From Marinobacterium rhizophilum DSM 18822 (GTDB lineage: Bacteria > Pseudomonadota > Gammaproteobacteria > Pseudomonadales > Balneatricaceae): DNA of 64,000 nucleotides. The stretch spans positions 45,037 through 109,036 of the forward strand of contig NZ_KB899109.1 in NCBI RefSeq assembly GCF_000378045.1, in the 5' to 3' direction. The notes beneath the pieces are model-generated. The model was not told the origin of the DNA, made no database searches, and was given only the letters and a program-made list of their open reading frames with translations. The position numbers were made by a program, and so were the translations under genes. This document shows, piece by piece, positions 37,262 through 46,417 of this stretch. Position 1 is the stretch's first letter. Each line of letters begins with the position of its first letter.

Positions 37262-38146
37262 TCAGTACTTGTCCTGATTCGGCAGGGGGGACAGTGGCGT
37301 TGTGGTTATTTTGGGGCTTGAAACGATGCGCCGGTCCAGCTGCAGTAGTGTCAGGTCCCGGTCGGGGTAGTCGTAAAGGCTTAACAGGTAGCGAATGGCA
37401 TTTACACGCGCCCGCTTCTTGTCATTCGAGCGGATCTGGACCCAGGGGGCTTCAGTCGTGCTGGTGTGCTGAAACATTGCCTCTTTGGCATGGGTATAGT
37501 CGCGCCAGCGTCGCTGCGCTTCCAAATCGATTGGACTGAGTTTCCAGCGGCGTAGCGGATCCGTTTCCCGTCGGTGGAAGCGCCTGCGCTGCTCTTTCTT
37601 GCTGACCGAAAACCAGAGTTTTACCAGCCGCAGACCGGAGTTGACCAGCATCTGTTCCAGCGCAGGTGCCGACTGCATGAACGCATCGACCTGGGCCTGG
37701 CTGCAGAATCCCATCACCCGCTCAACACCGGCACGGTTGTACCAGGAACGGTCGAACAACACGATTTCCCCTGCGTTGGGCAGGTGCTTGATGTAGCGCT
37801 GGAAATACCATTGCCCCTGTTCCTGCTCAGTGGGTTTTTCCAGCGCGACGACCCGGTAACCCCGCGGGTTCAGATGCTCGATCAGGCGCTTGATCGTGCC
37901 GCCTTTGCCGGCGGCGTCACGGCCCTCGAACAACACGCAAATGCGGATGCCGTTCTCGCGTACCCAGCGCTGAAATTTTTGCAGTTCGATCTGCAGCGCA
38001 TGCATGTCCCTGCGGTATTCCTTCGCGCTCATCCTGGGTGTTTTCCTGCGCCGCTCGTTGAGGTTGGCCGGGCGCCAGTTCGGTTCTTCGTCCTGGGCGC
38101 TTTGCACGTCAATCGCAAGCATCTCAGGACGCGTATCAGGACTCAT
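37262..38146 (-). CDS. ppk2: Polyphosphate kinase 2 family protein
   Basis: PPK2 enzymes transfer phosphate between inorganic polyphosphate and nucleotides. The ATG at 38146 gives 294 residues; the much longer open frame upstream lies antisense-independent within panE coding sequence and is not PPK2-like. The P-loop is LFEGRDAAGKGG, followed by KPTEQEQGQWYFQRYIKHLP, the Walker B DRSWYNRAGVERVMGF and the lid RRRFHRRETDPLRRWKLSP. One PPK2 domain is present, suggesting the class that phosphorylates nucleoside diphosphates, though class cannot be fixed by eye. Its start overlaps panE by 11 bases. Confidence 0.93.
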   Translation of the reverse strand: MSPDTRPEMLAIDVQSAQDEEPNWRPANLNERRRKTPRMSAKEYRRDMHALQIELQKFQRWVRENGIRICVLFEGRDAAGKGGTIKRLIEHLNPRGYRVVALEKPTEQEQGQWYFQRYIKHLPNAGEIVLFDRSWYNRAGVERVMGFCSQAQVDAFMQSAPALEQMLVNSGLRLVKLWFSVSKKEQRRRFHRRETDPLRRWKLSPIDLEAQRRWRDYTHAKEAMFQHTSTTEAPWVQIRSNDKKRARVNAIRYLLSLYDYPDRDLTLLQLDRRIVSSPKITTTPLSPLPNQDKY

Positions 38147-39062
38147 GCTGCCTACTCCGGAATGTCGCTGTCTCGAGCTGGCGAACCTGCTCCAGCAAGG
38201 CGCGGTGATGTGGTACGTCGATACCAAGAAGATCCGCCTGATGGCACAGGAAGCCCGTAATCTGCTCGATTTCGGTAGGGCGCTTGTGGCGAATATCCTG
38301 CAACATCGATGAATAGTTGTCGCCGGTGTTGCGGGCCACCTGTAGTGCCTGTTCCTGCAGCGGGCGATCGAACAGAACGATGCCGCGGGCGCGGGCCACG
38401 GCTTCGAACTCAGTACACAGGATTCCAAGCGCTTGAGTATAGGCCGGGACTGTGGCCAGCTCGCCGTTGCGACAGTCATGCACTGCCGTCAGGGGGTTGA
38501 TGGCGCAATTAATGGCCAGCTTGCGCCATAAGGTCGCCTCGATGTTCGGGTCCTGGCGCAGCTGCAGGCCAAATCCGGGACCTAAATCCGGTAGTCTCGC
38601 CGCAGCGCAGCCGAGCTGCCCGATCGCGGTCTCACCGTGCCCGGCATGGACGACTTCAAAGGGCGCGCGCAAATAGGCGCCATCGGTGGTGGATCCGATC
38701 AGAACGCGCGCTTTTCCAGCGCGAGCTGCGATTTGCTGCTGCGTGCCCAAGCCATTTTGCAATACCAGAATGCGACTGTCGGTGCTGAGCCGGTGCCACA
38801 CGGACTCCAGTGCCGCCAGGCTGTCGTAGGCCTTGGTGCACAGCAGCAGTTGTCGAATGGGGGTCTGTGCCGCTGCCAGTGTGGCGGGCATCGGGCAGAA
38901 GGTTTCACCTGTCCCGTCAATCAGGGTAATACCTCCCTTTGCCTGGTATTGCGCAAAGCGGGCAGGGCTGCGCAATACCAGGCTGACCGGTACGCCAGCC
39001 CGCTGCAGTTGCGCCGCCCACAGGCAGCCTATGGCGCCGGCACCCAGAATAGTCCAGTGCAT
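38136..39062 (-). CDS. panE: 2-dehydropantoate 2-reductase PanE
   Basis: PanE reduces ketopantoate to pantoate with NADPH in coenzyme A synthesis. The ATG at 39062 follows CGGAG and gives 308 residues starting HWTILGAGAIGCLWAAQL, the NADPH-binding GxGxxG motif. The conserved KLAINCAINPLTA segment holds the catalytic lysine. The C-terminus overlaps ppk2 by 11 bases. Upstream, 298 bases separate it from divergent yajQ; I see no clear element in that gap. Confidence 0.92.
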   Translation of the reverse strand: MHWTILGAGAIGCLWAAQLQRAGVPVSLVLRSPARFAQYQAKGGITLIDGTGETFCPMPATLAAAQTPIRQLLLCTKAYDSLAALESVWHRLSTDSRILVLQNGLGTQQQIAARAGKARVLIGSTTDGAYLRAPFEVVHAGHGETAIGQLGCAAARLPDLGPGFGLQLRQDPNIEATLWRKLAINCAINPLTAVHDCRNGELATVPAYTQALGILCTEFEAVARARGIVLFDRPLQEQALQVARNTGDNYSSMLQDIRHKRPTEIEQITGFLCHQADLLGIDVPHHRALLEQVRQLETATFRSRQHES

Positions 39063-39360
39063 GAGAACTCCGTCGTTGCTGCTTAACCGGGTGAACATTC
39101 AGCTTCCCTGGGCTGCGTGCCCGGTTGTCGGTGGCTCCCGTAACATCAGCGGCTCGCACGCGCAAAGGCCGGCTTTCGCTGAGTTTACATGGAGCTGCGT
39201 CATCATTGCCTCGCCAGGTTGATGACAAGGCTTATGATAACCAGAGTGAGCAATGGGTGAAATGGCCACGGGCCTTCGCTAAAATGCCACCACTTCGGCC
39301 CGCCCCCGTGTTTTGTACCCAGGTGTTGACGGGCCGCTTCAATCTAGAGGAGATCGGGTA

Positions 39361-39843
39361 ATGCCGTCATTTGACATAGTGTCCGAGCTGGACATGCATG
39401 AAGTAACCAATGCGGTGGATCAGGCCAATCGCGAAATCCAGAACCGCTACGACTTTAAGGGTATCGATGCGCGGTTTGAGCAGGGCGAAGATCATGTGAT
39501 GCTCTGGGCCGAAGTGGACTTCCAGCTGCAGCAGATGCTGGAAGTACTGCGTGCCAAGCTGACCAGTCGCAAGATCGATATTCGCTGCATGGAAGTGAAG
39601 GATCCGGAAAAAGCCAATATGCGCGCCCGCCAGCAGGTGGTACTGAAGCAGGGGCTCGATCAGGCGCTGGCCAAGAAAATCGTCAAGCTGATCAAGGATG
39701 CCAAGCTCAAGGTACAAACCCAGGTACAGGGTGAGCAGGTCCGTGTGACCGGCAAGAAGCGTGATGACCTGCAGGGCGTAATGGCTATGCTGCGGGCGGC
39801 TGAGCTTGAGTTGCCGCTGCAGTTCAACAACTTTCGCGACTAG
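39361..39843 (+). CDS. yajQ: YajQ family nucleotide-binding protein
   Basis: YajQ (DUF520) proteins bind nucleic acids or nucleotides; the Xanthomonas member is a cyclic-di-GMP effector. The ATG at 39361 follows AGAGGAGATC and gives 160 residues, the usual length, with PSFDIVSELDMHEVTNAVDQ at the N-terminus and the RVTGKKRDDLQ segment near the end. It is monocistronic by context. A GC-rich hairpin without a T-run (CGGCCC 39862-39867 / GGGCCG 39873-39878) follows. Confidence 0.95.
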   Translation: MPSFDIVSELDMHEVTNAVDQANREIQNRYDFKGIDARFEQGEDHVMLWAEVDFQLQQMLEVLRAKLTSRKIDIRCMEVKDPEKANMRARQQVVLKQGLDQALAKKIVKLIKDAKLKVQTQVQGEQVRVTGKKRDDLQGVMAMLRAAELELPLQFNNFRD

Positions 39844-39967
39844 CAATCTGCAAAATAGCATCGGCCCGCAAGGGGCCGGTGTTGGCATACTCGAAACCGC
39901 GAGCGGCGCTGCGATTGACTAAAATCAGAAACGCAGCGCGGCTATTGCCAGTGAGTGCGCTCTCCAG

Positions 39968-40222
39968 TCAATGCGTTTCGCTGCCATCGCTGCGGCAGTG
40001 GCAGCGCCCCCCTTCCAGGCACGCCAGTACAAACAGCTCCTGTACCAGTTCCTTGCTGCAGCATTGCGATTGCTGCAGATCCTGAGGGCAAATGACCCCC
40101 TGTTCCAGCAGGGCGACGACTTTTTCGTTGCGCCATTCAATGACACGAATGCCGGTATGGCGATGAGTAATGCGCAGGTATGGATCCGGCCGCTCCAGCC
40201 AGGCGTCGATGATATAGCTCAT
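39968..40222 (-). CDS. Small cysteine-rich protein behind a Fur-box-like site
   Basis: I start this gene at the ATG at 40222, preceded by AAGGAAAGGGA, giving 84 residues with no signal peptide. The N-terminal part (SYIIDAWLERPDPYLRITHR) looks like a small beta domain; the C-terminal half contains six cysteines (45, 54, 55, 68, 74, 76) including a CC pair and a C-x5-C-x-C end with nearby histidines. I do not recognise a named family. A good Fur-box match lies 54-72 bases upstream, so iron-repressed expression is likely if Fur is present. A metal-binding or iron-sparing role is inference. Confidence 0.72.
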   Translation of the reverse strand: MSYIIDAWLERPDPYLRITHRHTGIRVIEWRNEKVVALLEQGVICPQDLQQSQCCSKELVQELFVLACLEGGRCHCRSDGSETH

Positions 40223-40275
40223 AACAGTCCCTTTCCTTGAGTGGTCTCGGAACTTTATGATATTGGTTATCACAT

Positions 40276-40294
40276 GTAAATGATAATTATTACT
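40276..40294 (-). promoter_or_regulatory. Fur-box-like site
   Basis: The 19 bases match the Fur consensus GATAATGATAATCATTATC at 14 positions, including an uninterrupted ATGATAAT core followed by ATTA. It overlaps the last codons of the ampG-like gene and lies 54 bases before the start of the leftward cysteine-rich gene, a sensible promoter position. Confidence 0.65.
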
Positions 40295-41690
40295 ATTTGA
40301 TGGTTGCCTGGTCAGGTGTATGCCGTGCCGCCAGCCATACCAGTGCCAGTACCGGCAGGCCGAGCACTGCGGTGAAGACAAAGAACAGCGGGTAGCCCAG
40401 CATATTCACCGCATCGCCGGAGAAGCCGGCCAGAAATTTTGGCATTAGCAGCATGACGGAGCTGAAAAGTGCGTATTGCGTTGCGGTATAGCTGATGCTG
40501 GTCAGGCTCGACAGATAGGCGATAAAGGCCGCCGTGGCGATACCTGCGCTGAAGTTGTCCAGGGAGATGGTCACGATCAGAAAGCTAACGCTGTGTCCGG
40601 TCACGGCGAGGGCCGAGAACAGCAGGTTGGTAGCCGCCGCCAGCAGAGCGCCGATAAACAGAATACGCATCACGCCAAAGCGATACACCAGCAGGCCGCC
40701 CACAAGGGAACCGAAAATGGTCATCAGGGTGCCGAACAGCTTGGTGATTTCTGCCACTTCAACCTTGGTGAACCCCATGTCGACGTAGAACACATTGGCA
40801 ATAATGCCCATGACAACGTCGGCGATGCGGTAGCTGCCGATCAGCGCCAGGATCAGCAGCGCAGGCTTGCCATAGCGGCTGATGAAGTCAGCAAAAGGGC
40901 AGTAGGCCGCGACGTAAAACCAGCCCAGCAGCTTTGCCAGCGGGTGTGGCAGATGCTGGCGCTGTTCCATGAAGGCTTCTATATCCTGTCGTTTTTGCTC
41001 CGCTGCTGCACCATTGGGCTTGGGTTCCGGGGCGCACAATGTTGTCACGATGCCGACCCCCATCAGGGCAGCCATGGCCCAGTAAGCCATCTGCCAGGAT
41101 TCGCGGTTATAGCTGTCGGCGCCCGGATCGTGCCAGGCTGCAATCAGCAGGGCGCCGGTGGTGGCCAGAATCATGGCCAGACGGTAACCCAGCATGTAGG
41201 TCGCGGCCATGGCGGCCTGGATCCTGGGTTCTGCCGATTCGATACGATAGGCGTCGATGGAGATGTCCTGGGTGGCGGAGCAGAACGCGACGGCGAGGGC
41301 GAAGAGGGCCATCAATTCCAGGTTTTGCTGCGGATCGGAAGCGGCCAGTCCAACCAGACTCAGGGCTATCAGAAGCTGTGCCGTGAGCATCCAGCTACGT
41401 CGTCGCCCCAGCCAGCGAGACAGCAGGGGTATGGGCATGCGGTCGATAATGGGCGACCATACCCACTTAAAGGCGTAGGCCAGTGCAACCCATGAAAAAT
41501 AGGTGATGGTGCCGCGGTCTATACCAGCTTCCCGCAGCCAGTAGGACAGGGTGGAAAACACCAGCATCAAGGGTAGCCCGGCGGAAAAACCAAGGAATAA
41601 CAGCGTGATGGGCCTGGGTTGCAGATAGACACGGGCGCTTTGCAGCCATTGTTTCCAGCTCTGGGCCTGCTCGGCGTTTTCGATTTGCAT
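40293..41690 (-). CDS. AmpG-like MFS transporter (muropeptide permease family)
   Basis: The 465-residue product has twelve predicted membrane helices and AmpG-family sequence: ITLLFLGFSAGLPLMLVFSTLSYWLREAGI at the N-terminus, the loop LDRG-like WSPIIDRMPIPLLSRWLGRRRSW and SATQDISIDAYRIE. AmpG imports anhydromuropeptides from cell-wall turnover into the cytoplasm for recycling. A related SLC33-like transporter of another substrate cannot be excluded. It stands alone between the cysteine-rich gene and fabG. Confidence 0.88.
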   Translation of the reverse strand: MQIENAEQAQSWKQWLQSARVYLQPRPITLLFLGFSAGLPLMLVFSTLSYWLREAGIDRGTITYFSWVALAYAFKWVWSPIIDRMPIPLLSRWLGRRRSWMLTAQLLIALSLVGLAASDPQQNLELMALFALAVAFCSATQDISIDAYRIESAEPRIQAAMAATYMLGYRLAMILATTGALLIAAWHDPGADSYNRESWQMAYWAMAALMGVGIVTTLCAPEPKPNGAAAEQKRQDIEAFMEQRQHLPHPLAKLLGWFYVAAYCPFADFISRYGKPALLILALIGSYRIADVVMGIIANVFYVDMGFTKVEVAEITKLFGTLMTIFGSLVGGLLVYRFGVMRILFIGALLAAATNLLFSALAVTGHSVSFLIVTISLDNFSAGIATAAFIAYLSSLTSISYTATQYALFSSVMLLMPKFLAGFSGDAVNMLGYPLFFVFTAVLGLPVLALVWLAARHTPDQATIK

Positions 41691-41832
41691 GATTGAGTTG
41701 AGTTCCCTGGATATCCTTGAGCAAACATTGTGTCCATCGCTTGCCGGCTTGTAAACGCCCGCGGTGCCCGCGCATCGGGTAATGAGCCTTTATGGTTGTA
41801 GGGGCTGGTGTTGCAATCGATGGATATGGCAT

Positions 41833-41859
41833 AAAAAAACCGGCGTGGGCGCCGGTTTT
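41833..41859 (-). terminator. Terminator after the fabG-like gene
   Basis: Stem AACCGGCG/CGCCGGTT with A- and T-runs on both sides. In the leftward direction it follows the SDR gene stop (41893) and ends in a T-run of seven. Confidence 0.85.
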
Positions 41860-41892
41860 GAAAGGTGAATCACTGTTTTTTCAAGTGCAACA

Positions 41893-42654
41893 TCAGATGC
41901 GCAGGGCGCCGTCGACTTCGATGCAGCGGCCGCTGATGTAGTCATTCTCAAGAATGAAGCTAACGGTACGGGCGATTTCCTCAGGCTGTCCGAGGCGCTT
42001 GGCCGGAATGCCTGCGGCCATTTTTTCCAGTGCTTCGGGTTTCATTGCCATGACCATGTCGGTGGCGATAAAGCCAGGAGCGATGGAGGCTGCGCGAATA
42101 CCGTAGCGTGCCAGCTCCTTGGCCCAGGTCACGGCCATGGCCTCTGCACCGGCCTTGGTGGCGGTGTAGTTGGTCTGGCCCATGTTGCCGGAGCGGGAGA
42201 TGGATGAAATGTTGATGATGCAGCCAGGGTTGCCCAGTTCGATCATTTTGCAGGCCGCTTCACGGGCACAGAGGAAGGTGCCGGTGAGGTTTACATTCAT
42301 GACCAGGTTCCAGTTCTCCAGCGTCATTTTGGAGACAACCTGACCATCCTTGGCCTTTACCAGCAGCGCATCACGGGTTACGCCGGCGTTGTTGACCAGG
42401 CCGTTGATGGCGCCAAAATCAGTGGCGATATCGGCAAACAGCTGCTCGACCGCGATTTCCTCGGTGACGTTGCAGATATAGCAGCGCGCCTCAGCGCCTT
42501 TCTCCATGCACAGACCTGCGGTGGTATCGAGATCATCACCGTTCATGTCGACCAGGGCCAGGCGTGCACCCTTGCCGGCCAGCTCGAGGGCCATGGCACG
42601 ACCCAGGCCGCGGCCGCCGCCGGTGATTACGATTACCTTGTCTTTAATATCCAT
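41893..42654 (-). CDS. SDR-family 3-oxoacyl reductase (FabG-like)
   Basis: The 253-residue product is a classical short-chain dehydrogenase: NAD(P) motif ITGGGRGLGRAM (about 10-21), NNAG in LVNNAGVTRDALL, catalytic Ser in INISSISRSG and Tyr-x3-Lys in NYTATKAGAEAM. I use the ATG at 42654 preceded by AGGTGA; a GTG three codons upstream is less likely. FabG-type ketoacyl-ACP reductase or PhaB-type acetoacetyl-CoA reductase cannot be separated by sequence alone; standing outside a fab cluster slightly favours a non-canonical role, so no symbol is given. Confidence 0.88.
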   Translation of the reverse strand: MDIKDKVIVITGGGRGLGRAMALELAGKGARLALVDMNGDDLDTTAGLCMEKGAEARCYICNVTEEIAVEQLFADIATDFGAINGLVNNAGVTRDALLVKAKDGQVVSKMTLENWNLVMNVNLTGTFLCAREAACKMIELGNPGCIINISSISRSGNMGQTNYTATKAGAEAMAVTWAKELARYGIRAASIAPGFIATDMVMAMKPEALEKMAAGIPAKRLGQPEEIARTVSFILENDYISGRCIEVDGALRI

Positions 42655-43052
42655 AGTGTTCACCTAGTCCAAGTGTGGTTCTTGTCTGTTTTTATTTTGT
42701 GGTGCAGTTAGCCGGGGTGTCGCTTGTATGATGCTATGCAGTATGTTGCATTGCACAAAGCTATAACGCTTGTGCACAAAAGTCTACCGGGTTCATGCAA
42801 CTGTCACTAAGCTGTTACAGATTAGGGCTATAGGTTTCCATTTTTTCTGAATTTAACCTTCTGTTTTTTATAGTGTTTATTTTGCGACCGATTTGCGGCA
42901 AAAAGTTTCTTATACTTTGGTCTAATGTGGCTGCAGCATTTCACTCCGAAGCCTTCCTGGCGTCGTTTCGGCACCACCAGAGCCTTTGGCAGGGGCATTT
43001 ATGTTGCGGATTCGGCGAGCATCTGGTGTGATGAGGGAAATTCTTCTGGACT
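42655..43052. other. AT-rich divergent intergenic region
   Basis: These 398 bases separate the leftward SDR gene from fxsA and are much more AT-rich than the surroundings. They hold a 10-bp palindrome TTGTGCACAA (42770-42779), a related TTGCATTGCACAA (42747-42759) and a -10-like TATACT (42911-42916) without a matching -35. No gene or RNA was recognised. Confidence 0.4.
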
Positions 43053-43544
43053 ATGGCAATGCGGTTTCTCTTTCTGCTTTTTATCGTTATTCCAATCATT
43101 GAAATTTCTCTGCTGATCAACGTGGGTCAGGCCATTGGTGCCTGGTATACGGTGGGCCTGGTGCTGCTGTCAGCCTTTATCGGTGTCAATATGCTGCGCC
43201 ATCAGGGCCTGTCGACCCTGGCGCGGGCGCAGCAGCGCCTGGATGCCGGCGAGATTCCGGCCGGTGAAATGGTTGAGGGTATCGTGCTGGCCGTGGGGGG
43301 CGCCCTGCTGATAACACCGGGCTTTGTTACCGATGTGATCGGCTTTTGCTGTTTGGTACCCTATACCCGCCAACTGCTGGCAAAAGCGCTGGTGAGCCGG
43401 TTTACCATAGTGGCGGCGTCCCACCGTCGTACCACCTTTGTAGATCCGGACTTCCAGCCCGGCCCCAGCGCCCGTCGCCCGGATCCCCGCGTTGATGGCA
43501 AGGGCGATACCATCGATGGCGAATATCGCCGCGAAGATGATTAA
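43053..43544 (+). CDS. fxsA: FxsA family membrane protein
   Basis: FxsA (cytoplasmic membrane protein, suppressor of F exclusion of phage T7) has no firmly known biochemical role. The 163-residue product has the family arrangement: N-terminal hydrophobic helix (RFLFLLFIVIPIIEISLL), IGAWYTVGLVLLSAFIGVNML, the GALLITPGFVTDVIGF motif, and a polar C-terminal tail. The gene lies upstream of groESL, as in E. coli. A ribosome site (GAGGGAAA) is modest. Confidence 0.92.
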   Translation: MAMRFLFLLFIVIPIIEISLLINVGQAIGAWYTVGLVLLSAFIGVNMLRHQGLSTLARAQQRLDAGEIPAGEMVEGIVLAVGGALLITPGFVTDVIGFCCLVPYTRQLLAKALVSRFTIVAASHRRTTFVDPDFQPGPSARRPDPRVDGKGDTIDGEYRREDD

Positions 43545-43639
43545 GCCACACCCTGTGCAATAGCCTGTTATCCGTTCAGTTTGTAGTGCCTGACCGCTAT
43601 GTCGCAGCAGTGTACGGTTGCACCCTCTATGAAGCTTAT

Positions 43640-43737
43640 AACGGCCTCTTTTTTCCGCCATCCTGCGTTGTTCGTTGTCGCCATAGCCCCACTATGACTC
43701 TGCCTCACGCCTTGACTGGCGAAAAATTGAGCGCGTT
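43640..43737. repeat. Inverted-repeat-bounded intergenic element
   Basis: The ends (AACGGCC...CCGCCA from 43640 and TGGCGAAAAA...GCGTT to 43737) are imperfect inverted copies, 16 of 21 matching. The body contains no ORF of note. It lies in the 462-base fxsA-groES gap, whose remaining parts (43545-43639, 43738-43881) hold nothing I recognise. Element nature is inferred from structure; copies elsewhere were not testable. Confidence 0.45.
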
Positions 43738-43883
43738 CTACAGCACCACCAAGAGTGCAGCAATACACTAGCCGCCGGCGCGGTCTTGTTGCGCGACGTG
43801 CCTGTTCGGCGGATTCAGTAACGCGGGCAGTGAAACGGTTGCTGACAAGGACAGAATTTTTTCAAATTTTTTTGTCGGGGCTG

Positions 43884-43910
43884 TTGAAATGCATTTCCCC
43901 GCCCCCATTA
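43884..43910 (+). promoter_or_regulatory. Sigma-32 type heat-shock promoter of groESL
   Basis: TTGAAA (43884-43889), a 13-base spacer and CCCCATTA (43903-43910) match the RpoH consensus closely. The site is 97 bases upstream of groES. No CIRCE element was seen, so control is probably by RpoH. Confidence 0.8.
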
Positions 43911-44006
43911 ACCTGAACATCCAGTATTTGGGGCAGCAGAGGGTCTGTTGTCCTTTCTCTGTAAACAATGGCTTTGGATCCTAATAAGATCAGGAGAGTA
44001 AAACAG

Positions 44007-44300
44007 ATGAAAATTCGTCCGCTTCACGATCGGGTTGTCGTTCGTCGCAGTGAAGAAGAAACCACTACCGCTGGCGGCATCGTTCTGCCGGGTTCTGCTG
44101 CAGAAAAGCCGAATCGCGGCACTGTCGTAGCCGTTGGTGAAGGGCGTACGCTGAACAATGGTGATGTAAAGCCTCTGACCGTTAAAGAAGGTGACGTCGT
44201 TCTGTTTGGCCAGTACTCCGGTAGCAATGTTGTCAAGATTGACGGCGAAGAACTGCTGATCATGAACGAAAGCGAAATCTTTGGTGTGGTTGAAGGCTGA
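44007..44300 (+). CDS. groS: Co-chaperonin GroES
   Basis: GroES caps the GroEL chamber during protein folding. The ATG at 44007 follows AGGAGAG and gives 97 residues beginning [13 protein letters not shown]. The mobile loop ([19 protein letters not shown], about 15-33) and C-terminal [16 protein letters not shown] are standard. groEL follows after 60 bases. Confidence 0.99.
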   Translation: MKIRPLHDRVVVRRSEEETTTAGGIVLPGSAAEKPNRGTVVAVGEGRTLNNGDVKPLTVKEGDVVLFGQYSGSNVVKIDGEELLIMNESEIFGVVEG

Positions 44301-44354
44301 TCGGCCTGTCCGACCCCGTTGATTTCCGATTTATAACGCTTTGTATAGGATTGA

Positions 44355-46004
<1,650 letters not shown>

Positions 46005-46029
46005 GCTCAGCCCTCCCGGCAAACCTTAA

Positions 46030-46056
46030 AACCCTGGCCTCGCGGCCGGGGTTTTT
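46030..46056 (+). terminator. Terminator after groEL
   Basis: ACCCTGGCC and GGCCGGGGT pair around TCGC (one T-G pair), followed by TTTTTTCG. It begins 26 bases after the groEL stop. Confidence 0.9.
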
Positions 46057-46171
46057 TCGTTTAGGGTGGTTATAACCTGGCAGACGAGCAGCCGGGTTTC
46101 CGTCACTCCCTATCAGCGGGCGCGCACGGATGCGCCTTGAATGCCTCCCGCTGTCGTCCGCGGCCCATGAT

Positions 46172-46323
46172 GACGCATCCTCTGCATACTCATGCGTCTG
46201 CTTGCCGTCTTGCCTGTTCACGCAGTACGCCACACCCCATTGTCCTGATTCTTAACGCCCGTATCGATGTGCCGTTTTCTGCGGGCTATACGCCATTCGC
46301 ATACTCATGCGTATGGCGTATAG
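46172..46323. promoter_or_regulatory. Paired palindromes between groEL and dppA
   Basis: Two related inverted repeats share the exact 14-mer GCATACTCATGCGT (46184-46197 and 46299-46312). The second lies in a 38-base palindrome: arms 46286-46302 and 46307-46323 are 17 bases long with one mismatch and a 4-base loop. The first has GACGCAT (46172-46178) / ATGCGTC (46192-46198). They lie 95-246 bases upstream of dppA in the 413-base gap and could be operators of a dimeric regulator or RNA hairpins. Confidence 0.5.
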
Positions 46324-46417
46324 GGCTAGTCGGTATTTCGATTGGTCGAGCGCAGCCGATCATCTAGTCTGGGAGGCGTTAACAGCTTTATAAAAAACAA
46401 TAATTGCAGGACACACG

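Noticed and set aside
38147..38479. N-terminal extension of the PPK2 open frame
   Set aside because: It lies within panE coding sequence in another frame, is Arg/Ser/Pro-rich and not PPK2-like; the ATG at 38146 gives the normal length.
42925..43116. 63-codon open frame before and overlapping fxsA
   Set aside because: It overlaps the fxsA start in another frame, has no ribosome site and shows no protein-like pattern.
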